From Phytoseiulus persimilis (taxonomy: Eukaryota; Arthropoda; Arachnida; Mesostigmata; Phytoseiidae), in contig CM075103.1 in the NCBI GenBank assembly GCA_037576195.1, forward strand, positions 13,950,001 to 14,014,000: a stretch of DNA of 64,000 bases, in the 5' to 3' direction. A program made the position numbers and the translations under genes. Shown piece by piece: positions 22,251-34,011 of this stretch (position 1 is its first letter; each line of letters opens with the position of its first letter). The notes beneath the pieces were generated by a model, which was not told where the DNA came from, searched no databases, and was given only the letters and a program-made list of their open reading frames with translations.

Positions 22251-25200
22251 GCGACCCGCAAGGGTCGATATCGACCACTTCGAGATTCTCTGGCTTCGGC
22301 GCTGCGGCACACGAAACGAAACGCGAAGATCATTGCACCGCTCCACAGTCACACTTTCGAATGACTCTAGGCCACCGGTTCCAAATGTTATCTTTCATTC
22401 TTTTCGGGTTCATCTGATTCCTCTCAAGACTTTTCGCCCCGATCCCCTCCATCTGAAGAGATGAACGGAAGGAGCACAGATTTCGAAAGCGGAATAACTG
22501 CAAAGCCTGGCAACGCGCGGATGGGCTCGTCGTAGCGAGAAGGTGTCTACCCTCCCGCATGAAGCTAACAGGGCCAGATTCGACTCTTGAAGTTTTTTCT
22601 GACGGTAGAGAAAAAAACTCCGGGTCGGTAGTGCTACATACACGCTTGTTTGGCGTGAAAACGTAGAGTATCGGCTGTGAGTCCTTGATGAGGTGAGTTG
22701 CGCACGGGGCATGATCTTTCTTTCATCGTTCATTGATTCCCGAGCTTTCCGAGGAGGTGCACATATTGGTCTTCGACTCAATCTCAAATTGCTCGAGCGA
22801 ATGCCGAAATCGAATGGAGGCTTCTCCCGTAAATTTGTGACCCTTCCGAAGAAATCGAAGCTTTTTCGGTTCATCACTAGCAAAGTCTTAGGGCAGACCG
22901 GAGCCTCAAAATTCGTTACATAAATGACGAAGTACTAGCAGAGTGTACCAAAGCCACAGGTAACGACGTCTTCACGTCAGAAATGTGCCACTTTGGCTCG
23001 ATTGCATATTCAAACAGGGGATTGCAGGGAAACCAATGGCCGTGGAACCTCCGCGGGAGCAAATGACCACGCATAAGGTCTGGGACACTCGCAATATCAG
23101 ATGTTGAAGAGTCTCACTTTTGGAAATTTCAGAGCATTGCCATTCTGGATCGCTACTCATCAATAAACTTCTGTGGTTCCGCTGAGGGCACCCCAGGAGC
23201 TTCGTGGCGATCCACCCGAAAGCTCCAGAAGTATGAGTATATTCTACGTGGGACCCTGATTTTCATCATCCTCGACCGACAACGTCTTGAAACTCCATAA
23301 GTAATCGTAAACATGCTCCGACGGATAGTTACCTCCAACATCGATCCGGTCGGGGCAGTTTTAAACGTCTCGAATATGCATGCATGCAGCGTGTCGGACG
23401 TGAATTGATTCGAATAGAGGTTACTACTTTGACAAGTCCCTTGTGAATACTGCCAGCTGGCTGCTCGCTGCAGCGTAACGGAGCTGTGGGTTGCGCATTA
23501 TGCATCGTTGGCGTGACATCCGCGATTCCGGAGGGCAGCGAGCTCTGGTCGTTCGCTGAAACCGAAGAGATATGCTCAAGATGGGATGAGTCCTGGTGAA
23601 ATGCTCGGCCTCGTTTCAAGTGAGATCAGCCCCGACCTCCCACGGCCTCGTCGAACCGGGGAGGGAACCCCACAAACGCGGGATCTCGTGGCCAGTATCT
23701 GAAATAATCCCTGATCGATTCGAGTCCCTAACAAGCGCTACTCTCTGCGGAGAATAACGGTCTCGAGAGCTCCTTCGGAATCCCTGACTCAATCCTTCTC
23801 GGGGAGGGTCGAATCATCCGCTTGACATCAAGAGGAATTATGCAGGATCCCCTTCCCTTGCTCGAAAGTTCTCCACGAGGCGCATCTTTGCTCTTTCCGA
23901 TTCCGAGAACCAGATCGGAACTACGATTTCCAGGACTTTTGATCTCAACCGATCTTGAAGAATGAGGGAGAAATGTTCCTTTCGAGCCCACCTGTAAAAT
24001 GCTTGCCGGAACGCGCTCATTGGTTGCGAACTGGAAAATGCTGAATTTGTGAAACTTACCCATGGCAGAAAAATTCTCATATCGGGCCAAGCTCCTCCAC
24101 AACGGAGAAACTTCATCTCACTCCAAAATCACGTGGCGTGGACCTCGACTCCTCACATGGAAACACGCCGACTCAAGATTCTTCTGGAAGTTGTCCAGCA
24201 CGATGGAGCCCTAGCCCATATGAGTGCTCTCGTCTAAGATTGGCTCTGCGAACATGTCTGTTCGTTCTGGGATAAGAGTCTGCGGCCTCAAAACAGCCCG
24301 TATCTTAATCTCCCGGATTCCTACGTTTGGGACGAAATCGTAATGGAGTCAAAAAACAGAACGCACAGGAATGCGAATGCGTTGAAGGAGGCGATCCAGG
24401 AGGCGTTTGCCACCTCGTTCTAGAGATCACTCGAAAAGTGCGAAGTTTAGCCTCTGCCTCAGATAGGGGCATGTCATCTCGAGGTGGTGGAGCGAGATAT
24501 TTCGACTTCTGGCGAGTCTTTCGCGTCTTTTCCCGTCGGCGCCGTCATGACCCCTGCCGAGATATTTGTTGGGTGCCTTTTTTAGATGAAGAAAGAAGAT
24601 CCGGTCGACCGATTGACAACGTTTTCGAGTAGGTTCGGTCAGAATGATCTGATTTTACCCTCCATTAGTTTCCCGAAATTCGCTCCCCCAAAGAGTGACG
24701 CGGTCTTCCGCGAGAGGGAGCCTGGGGGCTGAATCAGAGTTTTCCGCGTCAAGCCTGACACTTCCGAATTCGATCGATTGACTTGGAAACATTCTCGGTC
24801 AGTCTTTCGGAGAAGTAGAAAGAAAAACCATTTATCGAGCCCCTCTAGGAAATGCAATTCTCGGCCGATTCAAGCAGATGGAAAAAAATGATGTGTCATC
24901 CTGCCGGCTATCGATAGCAAAAAAAATCTGGAATCGTTTTCCACCGAGTGACGCGGGAGAGAAGAGAGCGTGGAGGAGTTCCGAATTCGGATCGCTTCCA
25001 ACGAATACATCAGCTCAGACCAGGGGGATGCAAGCCAAGAATCCGAGAGATCAGAATTCATTCCCGGAATCCTATCAATGTGCGGGATGGGAAGGAATAT
25101 TCAGAGAACTCCACTCATCTCGAGGCAGAAAATGGCGGCAGGACTGCCGACTTCACAATCAGGGGCAAGCCCCTAAAGTTCACTTCCTTGACGCGCACAG

Positions 25201-27021
25201 AACATAGAACTGTGGGGAGAAAGTGCGGACGATTCTAACTGGACTGGACTCCGGTGATGCAACAGCGATCCTCTCAGACTTCTAAATAGCTCCCGTGAGT
25301 CATGCGGGGTAGGGGACGGACAGCAAGCCGGGAGCAGGGCCAATTTTCGAAGAGGCTTCGAGAGATACACCGCTCTTGATATTCATGGACGGAGCGCTCC
25401 GCCCGTAAAGACGGATGCGTCCACTGTCTGTCCAAGCAAGTGCCTGCATCGCCACTAGAGGTCAGCATCGAAAACAAACCTCTGATAGGAACGTTCTCTG
25501 ATTTTCCAAGCCGCAGCTTGTTTTCTACGTTCCTCTTTGGAACGTAAGTTTTACCCTCTAACGCATCCGAACAAACTTGGCGGAGTGACAGGGGTTGACG
25601 ATGAGACTCGAATTTCTGGATTCGGATGATACGGAAAGCACAATATTCTATGGACTCTCCGCCAGTCCACGGGGTGTTCCCGTATTATTCCTATCTCACG
25701 TAATACAGGAAATCAAGTTCAGTCACGATATAGGCGGAACGTATCCTATATCGACGAAACCAATCCATGGCGATTCCAATCGGTTGGTATTCTTGATACC
25801 ATTGTGAGATTTTCCACGACGGAGAATGGCTTGGTCCTGGAGCGGAGTCCCGAGGAAGCAGCTTCGTGACACAGATTTTCGGCAGACACCGCACCCTGAT
25901 TGAGACATGATAATGAGGATTCCCGAGAATGAGGGGATACTCGCACCAGGGAGGAAACGAAAGCCTTCGGGATCCTTCAGTTCTTGCCGCTTGAGAGAAT
26001 TGTCATCAGTTCCATTGAAATTGGCGAGCGCTTACTCTTTTGGGGATCAGATGAAGCAAGATTCATCCGCCAAGATGCGGGACATAAGGCTAGAGCTGGA
26101 AGCGCAGCACGCGGAGGCTTGCAATGAGCTGTCATCACGCATGCGTCGCCAGCCCGAGTTCGGCTCGGTACCTTCACCCGGGTCGATTGGCCGAACAACA
26201 CGTGCGTTGTTTGACGTAATGCTCCTCATCAATGCCGCGGCAGCCACGACTTATCCGGAGTGGACGCATGGAGTCGTTTTCTCGGAAGCAAGCCGCCACG
26301 ATTAGGAGATTGAATCCTCGGTCTAATCGTTCTTCACGCAAATTCATTCGTACCCAACGATATCATCAACCTGATTGCGCGGAGCATGTCGTTCCTGGTG
26401 ACTGAGCAGCCGCAGCCTCACTTCACTCGTGTTCACAGACTTTCAGCTGCTCCTTCTGTTCAAGCTGAACCGGAGACGCGAGATCGAACCGAACTGCCAG
26501 GTCGTACCTCCGTTTTGGGGGTGAAAGCATGTCGAGAGCATGCCACATACTTTCGAGCCCTCGCGGTGTGTTCCTAGGTGTGAGGAGAGTGTCTGCAATG
26601 CTCTCCACGCATACAAGCCAGATTTCAGTGCGAAGGCGATTGTTAAATGAAGCCTTACAGATTGGGTGAGCGCATCAGTTTGGGAAACCAGGTTTCTCAG
26701 CGTTCACGAAGCGGAGAGCGAATCTGTGTGAATATTCCCACTCATTGGGGCCGGAGCCGCGTGGTAAGGATTCTAGGTGAAATTCGCATCAGTGCGCAGG
26801 AGCGTAAGTTAGGGGAGGGGAAGAACGCGTGGCACGCGCCCAGAAGCCTCCGGAGGTGGCCTCTATCGGAGATTCCCGACTCCCGGCCCGAGCGGCGCCC
26901 TCGCTAGATACGACCCTGGTTCCACGATTGAAGCCAGGAGCGACATGGAGCGTTTGTCGCATCAATCTCGAGAGGGATAAGGTGTGGGCTCGATGTGACT
27001 CTCGAACTTCTTCCAGCATGA
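22251..27021. other. Anonymous sequence
   Basis: No gene was recognised. A 132-codon frame at 25907-26305 has a helix-prone middle (MKQDSSAKMRDIRLELEAQ) but no known domain and no splice or start support. A short ATGC repeat lies at about 23376. Confidence 0.45.
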
Positions 27022-27044
27022 CCCCCCCCCCCCCCCCCCCCCCC
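27022..27044. repeat. Poly-C tract of 23
   Basis: An uninterrupted run of 23 C. Such runs can fold into i-motif or G-quadruplex-type structures, but they are also common at sequence joins and polymerase-slippage errors, so the exact length should not be trusted. Confidence 0.85.
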
Positions 27045-28850
27045 GCACTGGACACGCCACTGCTTACAGTTTCTCAAGGGCATCGATTCATGTTCCCTGA
27101 CCGAATAAGAACGAATGCAGATTGCTGAGAAATGATGAACGATCTGATTAATCGATCAATCGATTCGGTTTCTCATCGATATTGAAGGATTTGTGTTTGG
27201 AATGCTGCTTCCTCGATACTGTTGCCATCGTTGGAAGCCTATATCAGCCAACGACCGGAAAAAATCGCTCGTCCGCCGGTCAAAGTCATTTTTCAGATTT
27301 TCGCGATTCCGCCTGGGGAACTCTTTTCGACAATCCTCGTCGATCTTCCGAGGGGCGACTTTTCACAGAGAAGCTGACTCCCATCATAGGAAAAGCACTG
27401 TCTTCATGTACTCCAGGTGACGATTCCGAGAAGACGGGAACCGTATCACAAGGACTTGGAGGAGAGCTGCGTGATTTCTCACATACACACAGCGGCTGTG
27501 GCCGCCGTTTTTCTGCAACCAGCAGCGAGTTTTTTTGCGGCATGCCGCTTTCCCCACTCTCGCAGAGTAGAAATCACTTTCAGGATCATCGTATGAGATC
27601 TACAGAATTCAGCTCATTGTCAGCCGAGGCTTCAGCGCGGGACGTACTGCCACACATCTTGTTTTTTCTGCCTGTGCTGCCGCGGATTTCGCTATTTCCG
27701 ATTCCCCGCGAGCCTTCGACTTTGGCGATGAAGACCTCAACCATGAGTATCGATCTCTTGGAGGGCGAATACAGGATAACTCATGAATTCCCTCATCATT
27801 CCCCACACCCTCATAATTAATCTTCGAAATAACGCACAAGGTCTTCAGAGCTGAGCGCGTTTCTTCCGATCGTTTCCAGTCCCCAAGAATGATCATCGGT
27901 CGCCCCGAGATGGTGGCGAACGACCATCAGAGGCATTCCATGTGCGTTTGACAGCAGTGCGTCGGCGAGGGTCAAACTGACCAGCGTTCCGAATTAACGA
28001 TCCCATAACTCTCGAGTTCCGAGACTTCGGAGCTCAAGATTCCGGCTGCCACAGCAGGGAATGCTCAAGTGTTCAATGATGACAGCAATGAGGTTTCCCT
28101 CACGATTCTCCCAGCTTCAGGGCTTTTTTGCTCTTGAATAGTCCCTGATGACGCAGAAATCTATCTTTGGAAGGTTGGTGAACCGAGGCGGGGGCACTCG
28201 AGGCGGCATTTTCGTCGTTGATGAAGTTAGCCCGGTGATCCTCTGAATATAACAGTGCGGTCTGCGGCCCCGGTCGTGACAAAAAAAACGGTGCTCACTG
28301 GTTTGGAACGCTCCCAAAAGTGAGAGCGGGAAGCAATTTTTAATTCAAGCTAGAATGACCCCAGGGGGAGCCCACAGAACGTTGTCGATCAGGATGCAAG
28401 GCGCGCGGTTAGCGACCGAGGCAATTGGAGTGAGTGAATTTCGCGAATCCTTCTCCGAACCTCCTAACCGGAACTTCGGGATTTCGGCCGAGATATAAAT
28501 GCGGGAAACAGACATGCAGTGCTGTGCGGTCCGATCAGGAGTACGGCAGATATATCAACGGACAGTTCTCGACGACGGAGACTTGATTGTCTTTGGAGAA
28601 GATTTTTCATCGATTCCTCCATCAATCCGATGGGTTCGACAATAAGTCGATAACATATTCCAAGGATTCTGTTCGGAGCCGTGGGCTCGATTCATCCCCC
28701 AATTTCCAGCACGGCAGAGAAAACGTCGGAGTCTTTCACATTTTGTCATAATTTTGTCAGCACGGGAAATCGAGCGGGATCATACGACTCTCAGCCGTCC
28801 AACAGTCATGTGTAGGTTACTCTCAGTCTCTCGCTCATCGACTGGACCCT
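27045..28850. other. Anonymous sequence
   Basis: A 212-codon plus-strand frame (27182-27820) is Ser-rich with no domain and is probably chance. Nothing else was recognised. Confidence 0.45.
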
Positions 28851-28923
28851 GACCCTCCAGCTGAACTTCCCATTCTTCTGGGTCGTGCGTAGATACATTC
28901 CCGCCTACTGCTCCTCTATCATA
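28851..28923 (-). pseudogene. Coding relic, family A, copy 2
   Basis: On the minus strand this reads YDRGAVGGNVSTHDPEEWE followed by VQLEG. The copy at 40.2 kb reads DRRALGRNAFTHDPEEWE followed by IRLE and a stop. THDPEEWE is identical while the surrounding codons differ, which points to past protein-coding constraint. This copy stays open past the matched part into QGPVDERE, so it shows more of the C-terminal side than copy 3. The protein was not identified. Confidence 0.5.
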
Positions 28924-28959
28924 CCTCCGTTGTCAGTTTCCATTCCTTTCGCGGCCTTA

Positions 28960-31900
28960 GTTCCCGCCGAGGCCCTCCCCACAGACAGCCATCTTGGTTG
29001 ACTATGAATTTAGCGACTGCTCTTCTGTTTTTATTTGACTTCAACATTTTGGAGTAGGGAGCCCCACAGGATCACTGAATCTATTCCCAGAGAGAATCAA
29101 GAGCAAGTGGTTCGCTTCATCTGTCATCTGCTGCAGCTTCGCAGACGGTTTCGCTCCCGGGCGAGGCCGCGCCGTGTCTCGACGAGACGCACTTTCCCGG
29201 CTGAAGTCACCTGATACTCGATAACTAGGTCAACGCAATCTGATCGAAAGCTAATTTCTATCGGAAGTCGGCGAGAGAGCATACAAATGGCACTGGCTAA
29301 ACGGATTTCTGTTGCTCCGGGAATGCTTGCAGCTGGAGCTCTATCCACGCGCTGGCGAAGATCTTCTCCGCTTCCCCTGGGCTCCTCTGTATCATACCAG
29401 GTGAATAATTCGCCGAGTTCTCGACCTGCTCAATCGGGATTCGAGCTCATTACCACCGCCCAGACTAAGCAAGTATCCTGCGTTGTAGCGAATCGATAAA
29501 CCGCAGACTTCTGCTTCATTTTTTGGCATCTGTCGTGTGTAAAAGATCGGCTTCGTTGGTCCTCGTGTGAACTCTTCTCCGCCTGTGTCCGATTCCCAAC
29601 GTCTTATTCAATCTTCCTCAACAATGGGGAATATTCGCTTTTGGCGATTCAGCTGGAAATAACGAAATGCTTCGATTTCTGGAGCCTGGAAGTTCAGTCA
29701 TAGTTTATCAACCACCATCCATCGATCCGTGATCACATGAAATGGATACATCGAGACTCTGCAGAGAGTGATGATGATTTCGAAAATATTTCCTCATGTC
29801 TCAGATCCGCGAGCATCAACCAAACTAACATCGTTATTCAATCTCATCCTCGACTCCACATCTAGAAGCATATCTCACCGAAACTGATCGCGAGATATCC
29901 CGATATCCAGATATACTGAATGGTACATTTGTGCCAAAGAATTCTAATCACTTGCCAGGCTTAGATCTTGCGAAAGTAGACTGTCCTTCGGGGAGGAGAT
30001 TCCAACGCTTCTTCTAGCACAAGGGTATTCATCGGATAGGAATCGACCGACAACTCGCGAACTTTCTGACAGCGCGAATCGATGGCATCCTCAAGGAATG
30101 AACGAGGCCCGTTCGGCAGAGGCTGCGGCTTGGACGAGCCAAGGAGCGCCGAGGAACCTCTGCATGCATGCCATCACACGCCCAGGAGCGCACGTGGAGC
30201 CCACTCAGTACCAGCTCCGGAGACCGGGTCCGAAATATTGGTTCAACTGTGCGCGGAATGACCCAGATCCATCTGAGAGCAGTGTTGACCGGGTTCAGAT
30301 TAGGATTGATCATCAGAGATCGCAATTCCGCGTAAGCCCGCATCGGGCATCAGACGGGAGGTCCGCCCCGCGCATCGTCGAAGGTCGGTACGCCACTGTT
30401 TGTAGCTACGTTAGCTCGACTGTCTATGATGTTCGATCAGCTTGCCCGGGTCATAACTTGGCAGAGATGCTTGCGACTTCCCATGCGACTTGAGAAACCA
30501 GTCAGTCATTTTTTTCCGCACATACGTTGCGCAGGTGTCTCCAAACAACGTCATGTGGCTCCAGGCGAGTGGGATTAATCAACACCATCTGCGAGGGTAT
30601 TCCGCCCACCGAAACGGGGGAACCAGAGCCCGAGAAAGCCGTGGTGCCGGGGGAGATTGTTCCCCGGCTCGATGAAATAAGTTGCCGTGAAGTTTCGACG
30701 GCTTTCGGCCACGGAAAACCCACAGAATCCAAAGCTACAGGAATCAGCCGGATCGGACACAAAGTATCAACTCCACTTAGGGGAGCTGGTCGCAACTGCG
30801 AGAACCACCTCAGATGAATAAGTGACGTGTTTCGAATCGCTAACGGGAGTTTATCCAGCCGTAGCCTTCATAGCAAAGCTCCGCAGCCCAAATCGATCTT
30901 CCGATAATCTGCGTCATCCTCGCTGACTCCGACCGAACGAGTTTCTGCGGATAGCAGTTAATAACTGGACCAGAGAGCAATGAACGTTGCGTCGGAGGAG
31001 GAGACTCGGCTCAGAACAGCTGCAAGCGGATGTTTCCGAGACCTCGCGTTCCCCTCTCAGCGAACTTTCCAGAACATTCGGATTCGGCCGTACATTTTGG
31101 ACCGAAACCAGGTTTCCGAGTCGCTCCATGAATCATTGCTTCAACGCACTTGATTACTCCAATTAATCAGACCGAAGTATCGAACTCAATGAACACATAC
31201 TCGAACTGTTGTCGTTTAACAGAAGGTCATGCGCTGAGTATGGATCCACAATTCCATCAATGCGCCGGAGGAGGCCGACCGAATCAATTGGACACTTCAT
31301 TCAATACGTAGCCGTCTATCACGTGGAGACGTAAGAACGTCGTCGGAGTGTTCACTCTCAATGGAGTAGATGGACCCATGGGGAAAACGGAGAGTTGTGC
31401 AGTGATTTGGGCGATGAGGCCTCCGTTTAGGTGTAATGGCCTTCTTCACACAGATTGCTGACGACCGATAGCTGCGTACGGCTTCGCCCGCCGGACGGTT
31501 GGTGCTCCTTCCACGGCACACAAAGGGAATCGGACGGACACGACGTTCAGATGAACAACCTCATCGTCTTCCGACTCGAATCGGTCCGACCGGGGTCTAA
31601 CGACAGTTCTCCAGCTCATACCGCGAACGACGTTTCTTTCATCTGTGACTCACTCACTCACGTCCTGCACCCCTCGGTGTCGCTCGGGTGGCTTACGTCC
31701 GATCAGCAAGAAAACGGCTGTTCCCGACCCGCGAAAAATCGGACAAAGTATTCGTCCACATTCGTCAAGGTTCGGGAAAGTTGTTGACTTCATTGGAACA
31801 CCAGCAGAATTTTTCGAGCAGCGCAGTTGGGGGGACTCAGAGGCGATAGGGGCGGCGAAGCGGCCAGCAGAGAAACCACTCATTAGAAATGGTGGGTGTT

Positions 31901-32214
31901 TGTTGTAGGTCTCTCATTGTTTTGGAAGAAAGAAACAGACGGAAACCTTGCAAGCTAGTATCATTCGGAGCCGTGGACTTTCTCTTGGGATCGCTTTCCG
32001 CTTTGTCCTCGGAAGAAACTCTCGTATGGCTTCCAAACACGCGCTTCAACTTGACGAATGCTCCAAACGGACGGATTTGGACCATCTGAGAAGCGTGGGC
32101 TCGTTGTTGTGGGAACTCCATCTGCGCGATCGAGAGCCGGCTGATGTGAGAAGTTCGAATAGTGTGCAAGCTGAATGGATGATATTTATAAAGAGATGCC
32201 ATCATTCAAACCCT
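28960..32214. other. Anonymous sequence
   Basis: No gene was recognised. Short frames only, none with a convincing motif. Confidence 0.5.
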
Positions 32215-32305
32215 CGGAGAGTTCCACCGCCTTCGGGATCGAACCTCCGGCGCTGGTGGCTCGCTGAGGTTGCCAGTCAGTGACCCAAACCTCTACGCCA
32301 CACAA
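32215..32305 (-). mobile_element. tRNA-related SINE head
   Basis: On the minus strand GTGGCGTAGAGGTTTGGG resembles the internal A box of a tRNA promoter. GGTTCGATCCC, about 50 bases later, is a near-consensus B box. The acceptor arms do not pair well enough for a working tRNA. The sequence after the B box is not tRNA-like and becomes AT-rich at about 32170-32200 (TTTATAAATATCATCC on the minus strand). This is best explained as a decayed tRNA-derived SINE. Target duplications were not found. Confidence 0.5.
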
Positions 32306-32982
32306 AGCATCCAGCAAACATCTGATCCAGGATACAGATTCCGCCGTCAAGATTCTCACTGAACTCGAGGTACATCCACAAAAGACGCCATCATACCCAA
32401 TGTGGCAAGAATTTCATCGGCTCCGTTGCAGCTTCGATCCCACACACTTCACGCCGATCCTCTCACATAATGTGCGTGCTGAATATTGTTCACCATGCTC
32501 CGCAGATTCTCGCGCAGCTTTGGTGCCCATGAGCGGCACTTTTGCTCGCCTCTAAACAACATCGACCGAAGGAGATTTAATCGGTTGACTCTTCCCGTCC
32601 TAACGAACAGTTGAAGCAGCCCTTCTAAACGAAATATGGTTCAGCCCTGAGCCGCTCCGTGCAGCTCGGTCCATCAACTTTCAATCCTTTCAGCTTCCGA
32701 TGAAAAAAGTGATTCAAGTGAAGAGGACGGCGATGCTCGACCTTAATTGACCATCCTGTATGTTCGGGGAAGGGCCAGCCCCGAAGAAGAGAAACTGAGA
32801 GAGCTGTGCCCGGTCTCCGACTGGAGATTTGGAACCAGTAAACTCGATCGAGGCGAACTCCGATAGAAGTAGAAACCGCTGATAATCGTCGTTTCGAAGC
32901 TGATTGCGATTCTCCCAAACGCATTCTCAAGCGAAAGCACGTGGGCTCCACGAGGTTAACTTTGACATCACCTAAAACAGTG

Positions 32983-32995
32983 CCCCCCCCCCCCC
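32983..32995. repeat. Poly-C tract of 13
   Basis: An uninterrupted run of 13 C, the second long C run of the window. Confidence 0.85.
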
Positions 32996-33981
32996 TGCAC
33001 GTTCCCAGATTTGAGAGAACCGGACTGTTTAAATGGTAAGTCCATCTCGATATTTCGGCGGCACAATAGCCACAGTTCAAAAAGCCCGGAAATAACCTTT
33101 CCTTCATGCCTGAGATCGCTCGGACGGGAGAAATCAGTTTTTGTGACAATCCCCACTTCGGTGTCTTCACTTGTGGAGCTCTGAGGATCCCTACTCTGTG
33201 GCCGATAAGAGATTCCAATTCATCAGGGAAGGGTTCTATTACACAGGAAGCATTTCTTTTCCCGGTGAGCATCCCGAACAGAACATCACCTTACCCTTCC
33301 AGGTTCTGATAATTTTGAGAAAAACTGCTGTTTTTCTGAGCATCAGTCGCGGCTCTTCATTCTCACATTCCGGTTTTCGGCAAATCGCAGTAGTCAGGCT
33401 AACCAATGACGCCCTATGCAGGGTTCCTTGCGGGAACAGCATGCGTTTTTTCTGCACTACTGTTCATGGAAAATCACTCACACTCAAAGATGGGATCTCA
33501 GCGTCTCAAGAGTGTTGCGACACTGTCGATCGAAGATCGGCTAACGAACGGGATGAGCTCAGGACGCGATCGGCTCCCCATCGGATTCATCCTACTGAAA
33601 ATAAACTAATTGTAAGTGGATTTGAGCCGTCAGAAACAAGTTCCATAACAAGCGCAAACGGCTGTGTAATGAACGGAAAAAAAGACCTGGATTCGCCGAT
33701 CTGTTGGGCCAGTGCATTCTCTCGAGCCAGCCTCTCTCCACTTGGGTGATCCAAGTGTCGCAACCCGACGTGAGGACTAAACGTCACATCCACAGCCTCA
33801 CGGAGTTGGCCAACGATACGGGTGACTTCTCATACATGGGAGATGATATGATTACTGCTGATAACGCGACCCGTGTGCCACGGTGCTAAGAACGCCGCGT
33901 ATGGGATGGACTGGCCAAGCTCCGCTGTGTTGGGTGCGCGCCGGGTCCTTTTACCCCCGCTCACGTCCTCTGTCTTCTGCG

Positions 33982-34011
33982 AGTGTCTTGACAGCAAGTG
34001 TCTTGACAGCA
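33982..34011. repeat. Tandem 15-bp duplication
   Basis: AGTGTCTTGACAGCA occurs twice back to back and is followed by a partial GTGTG. This is a simple recent tandem duplication. Confidence 0.9.

Noticed and set aside
27182-27820. 212-codon plus-strand frame
   Set aside because: Ser-rich, no domain, no start context or splice support.
32625-33272. 215-codon minus-strand open frame, the longest in the window
   Set aside because: It translates through a poly-C/G tract, overlaps a 192-codon frame on the other strand and has no motif. Frames of about this length are expected a few times by chance in 64 kb of stop-poor DNA.
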